This document shows positions 62,853-64,000 of a stretch of 64,000 bases of DNA, in pieces. The notes below the pieces were generated by a model, which searched no databases, was not told the origin of the DNA, and was given only the letters and a program-made list of their open reading frames with translations. This DNA is from Alkaliphilus metalliredigens QYMF (GTDB taxonomy: Bacteria; Bacillota; Clostridia; Peptostreptococcales; Natronincolaceae). The DNA lies in contig NC_009633.1 of assembly GCF_000016985.1 (NCBI RefSeq), positions 1,178,001-1,242,000 of the forward strand, given 5' to 3'. Both the position numbers and the translations under genes were made by a program. The stretch's first letter is position 1. Each line of letters opens with the position of its first letter.

Positions 62853-63235
62853 TGTAGTAGAACAATATATTAGTATTTAGAATTTTTTCGGAATGATTTT
62901 GTAAAAGTAAAATATAATTTAAGGATAGTGTATAGATAACGATTCTAATGGATTTCTTATTACTAAAAAAAACAGGGTATTTCACCGAATGTAAGAGTGC
63001 TTAAAGCTACAATAATGAATAGAATTATGAAAAATTAAAATATTAAAAATAATTAATTTTTTTTCGCAAAATAAGAAGGAGTTTGATGATGTATGAAGAA
63101 ATATAAAAATAGAACAACATTCTAAAATGTGAAAAATACATAACAGATTAGAAAAGCTAAACAAGTCAAACAAATTTAGAAGTAATTATTATTTACTTTA
63201 ATTAAATTAAAAATAGTAGAAGGGAAGGGATTAAA
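62853..63235. other. Intergenic before panB
   Basis: 383 bp, very AT-rich, no credible gene or repeat. The panB promoter should be here; TATAAT-like hexamers are too frequent to choose one. Confidence 0.4.
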
Positions 63236-64000
63236 ATGGCAAAAAAGAAGAGTATATTGGACTTAATGAAGATGAAAAAGGCGGAGGAGCAGGTTGCATG
63301 GGTCACTGCATATGATTTTCCCACGGCATCCTTTGCAGAGCAAGCAGGCATGGAAATGATATTAGTGGGAGATTCACTAGGTATGGTTGTTTTAGGATAC
63401 CAAGGAACGATTCCAGTAACAATGGAAGACTGTATTTCCCATTGTCAAGCTGTACGAAGAGGAGCTCCCAATACTTGGGTAATTGGAGATATGCCTTTTG
63501 GATCCTACCAAGTATCCGATGAAGACGCCGTAAGAAATGCAGTTCGTTTTATGAAGGAAGCGGATGTAGATTGTATTAAGCTAGAGGGGGGAGACCGAGT
63601 TAAAAGTCGTATTAGGGCAATTACTGATGCAGGGATTCCAGTAATGGGACATATTGGACTCACACCTCAAAGTTCTGGTCAACTAGGTGGATTTAAAGCC
63701 CAGGGTAGACGAGTCGACAATGCCAGGGTTTTAATCCAAGATGCTTTGGTTGTTCAGGAGGCAGGTGCTTTTTCATTATTAGTAGAAGCCGTACCGCCAG
63801 AGGTAACCAAGTTTATAGCTGATAAATTAGACATCCCTGTTTACTCCATAGGTGCAGGACCCTGTGATGGACAGCTGGTCATTAGTGGAGATATGCTAGG
63901 AAAGTTCCAAGCATTTACACCAAAGTTTATCAAAAAATATGCTAATGTAGCAGAAGTAGAAACAAATGCATTTAAAGAGTACGTAGCAGAAGTAAAAGCT
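63236..64000 (+). CDS. panB: 3-methyl-2-oxobutanoate hydroxymethyltransferase, N-terminal 255 codons
   Basis: The frame is open from ATG 63236 (after AGGGAAGGGA) to the window end. VTAYDFPTASFAEQAGMEMI, LVGDSLGMVVLGY, CIKLEGG, GHIGLTPQSSGQLGG and YSIGAGPCDGQLVI are the PanB signatures, including metal-binding D and the catalytic E. First step of pantothenate synthesis, using methylene-THF and 2-oxoisovalerate. Probably followed by panC and panD. 3' end lies outside. Confidence 0.95.
   Translation, partial: MAKKKSILDLMKMKKAEEQVAWVTAYDFPTASFAEQAGMEMILVGDSLGMVVLGYQGTIPVTMEDCISHCQAVRRGAPNTWVIGDMPFGSYQVSDEDAVRNAVRFMKEADVDCIKLEGGDRVKSRIRAITDAGIPVMGHIGLTPQSSGQLGGFKAQGRRVDNARVLIQDALVVQEAGAFSLLVEAVPPEVTKFIADKLDIPVYSIGAGPCDGQLVISGDMLGKFQAFTPKFIKKYANVAEVETNAFKEYVAEVKA

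Noticed and set aside
1-64000. tRNA or rRNA genes
   Set aside because: I looked for GTTCGA/GGTTCGAATCC-type T-loops and CCA ends and saw none; a covariance search would be decisive.

Overview
The window is AT-rich with short intergenic gaps, strong AGGAGG-type ribosome sites and TTG/GTG starts. Its gene set is that of a strictly anaerobic clostridium: a lone anaerobic CO dehydrogenase, 2-hydroxyacyl-CoA dehydratase-type activases, an H-NOX chemoreceptor, a UGA-encoded selenoprotein glutaredoxin, and an Mrp Na+/H+ antiporter. An Alkaliphilus-like organism (Clostridiales, possibly alkaliphilic) fits best; this is inference from gene content, not a database match.

Layout. 1-6931: start of a divergent Crp/Fnr regulator, then a Fur-box-preceded operon with a giant fused activase and a three-gene NitT/TauT-type ABC importer. 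7239-16053: NikABCDE-type importer, MATE exporter and YesM/YesN-type two-component system in one direction. 16142-18345 (minus): P1B metal ATPase and CsoR-family repressor behind a perfect 10-bp inverted repeat. 18653-20980: topoisomerase III. 21459-25815: Mrp antiporter operon without the large MrpA domain. 25969-39611: phosphonate region. GntR regulator, HAD phosphatase and phnGHIJKML are on the plus strand; phnDCEE is on the minus strand and is split by an insertion sequence between phnD and phnC. Three promoters here carry PhoP-type hexamer repeats at 11-bp spacing. 39767-43652: a possible Fur-controlled short transcript, decayed genes, and two c-di-GMP enzymes (HD-GYP and GGDEF). 43783-51277: cardiolipin synthase, a three-gene split version of the activase system, and a zinc ABC importer whose binding protein is frameshifted. 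51452-57790: CO dehydrogenase with a perfect CRP-type operator, a CRP-like regulator, a second CsoR-family repressor and FolT. 57956-64000: HAD phosphatase, selenoprotein glutaredoxin, CAP-domain lipoprotein, H-NOX chemoreceptor, repeat hairpins, and the start of panB.

How it fits together. Much of the window concerns acquisition of scarce nutrients: metals (Nik, Znu, Fur-type sites), phosphonate phosphorus (Pho-type boxes, C-P lyase) and folate. The rest is redox, gas and ion sensing or homeostasis (CO dehydrogenase, H-NOX, Sec-glutaredoxin, Mrp). A second theme is gene decay: remnants of phnE, a PHP-domain cyclic phosphodiesterase, a chemoreceptor, a flavoprotein, formate-THF ligase and a cupin are present, plus single-base frameshifts in znuA and at the start of mrpC.

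The least explained system is the fused activase plus ABC importer behind the Fur-like box (323-6931), mirrored by an unfused paralogous set at 45355-48416. Neither has an adjacent dehydratase enzyme.
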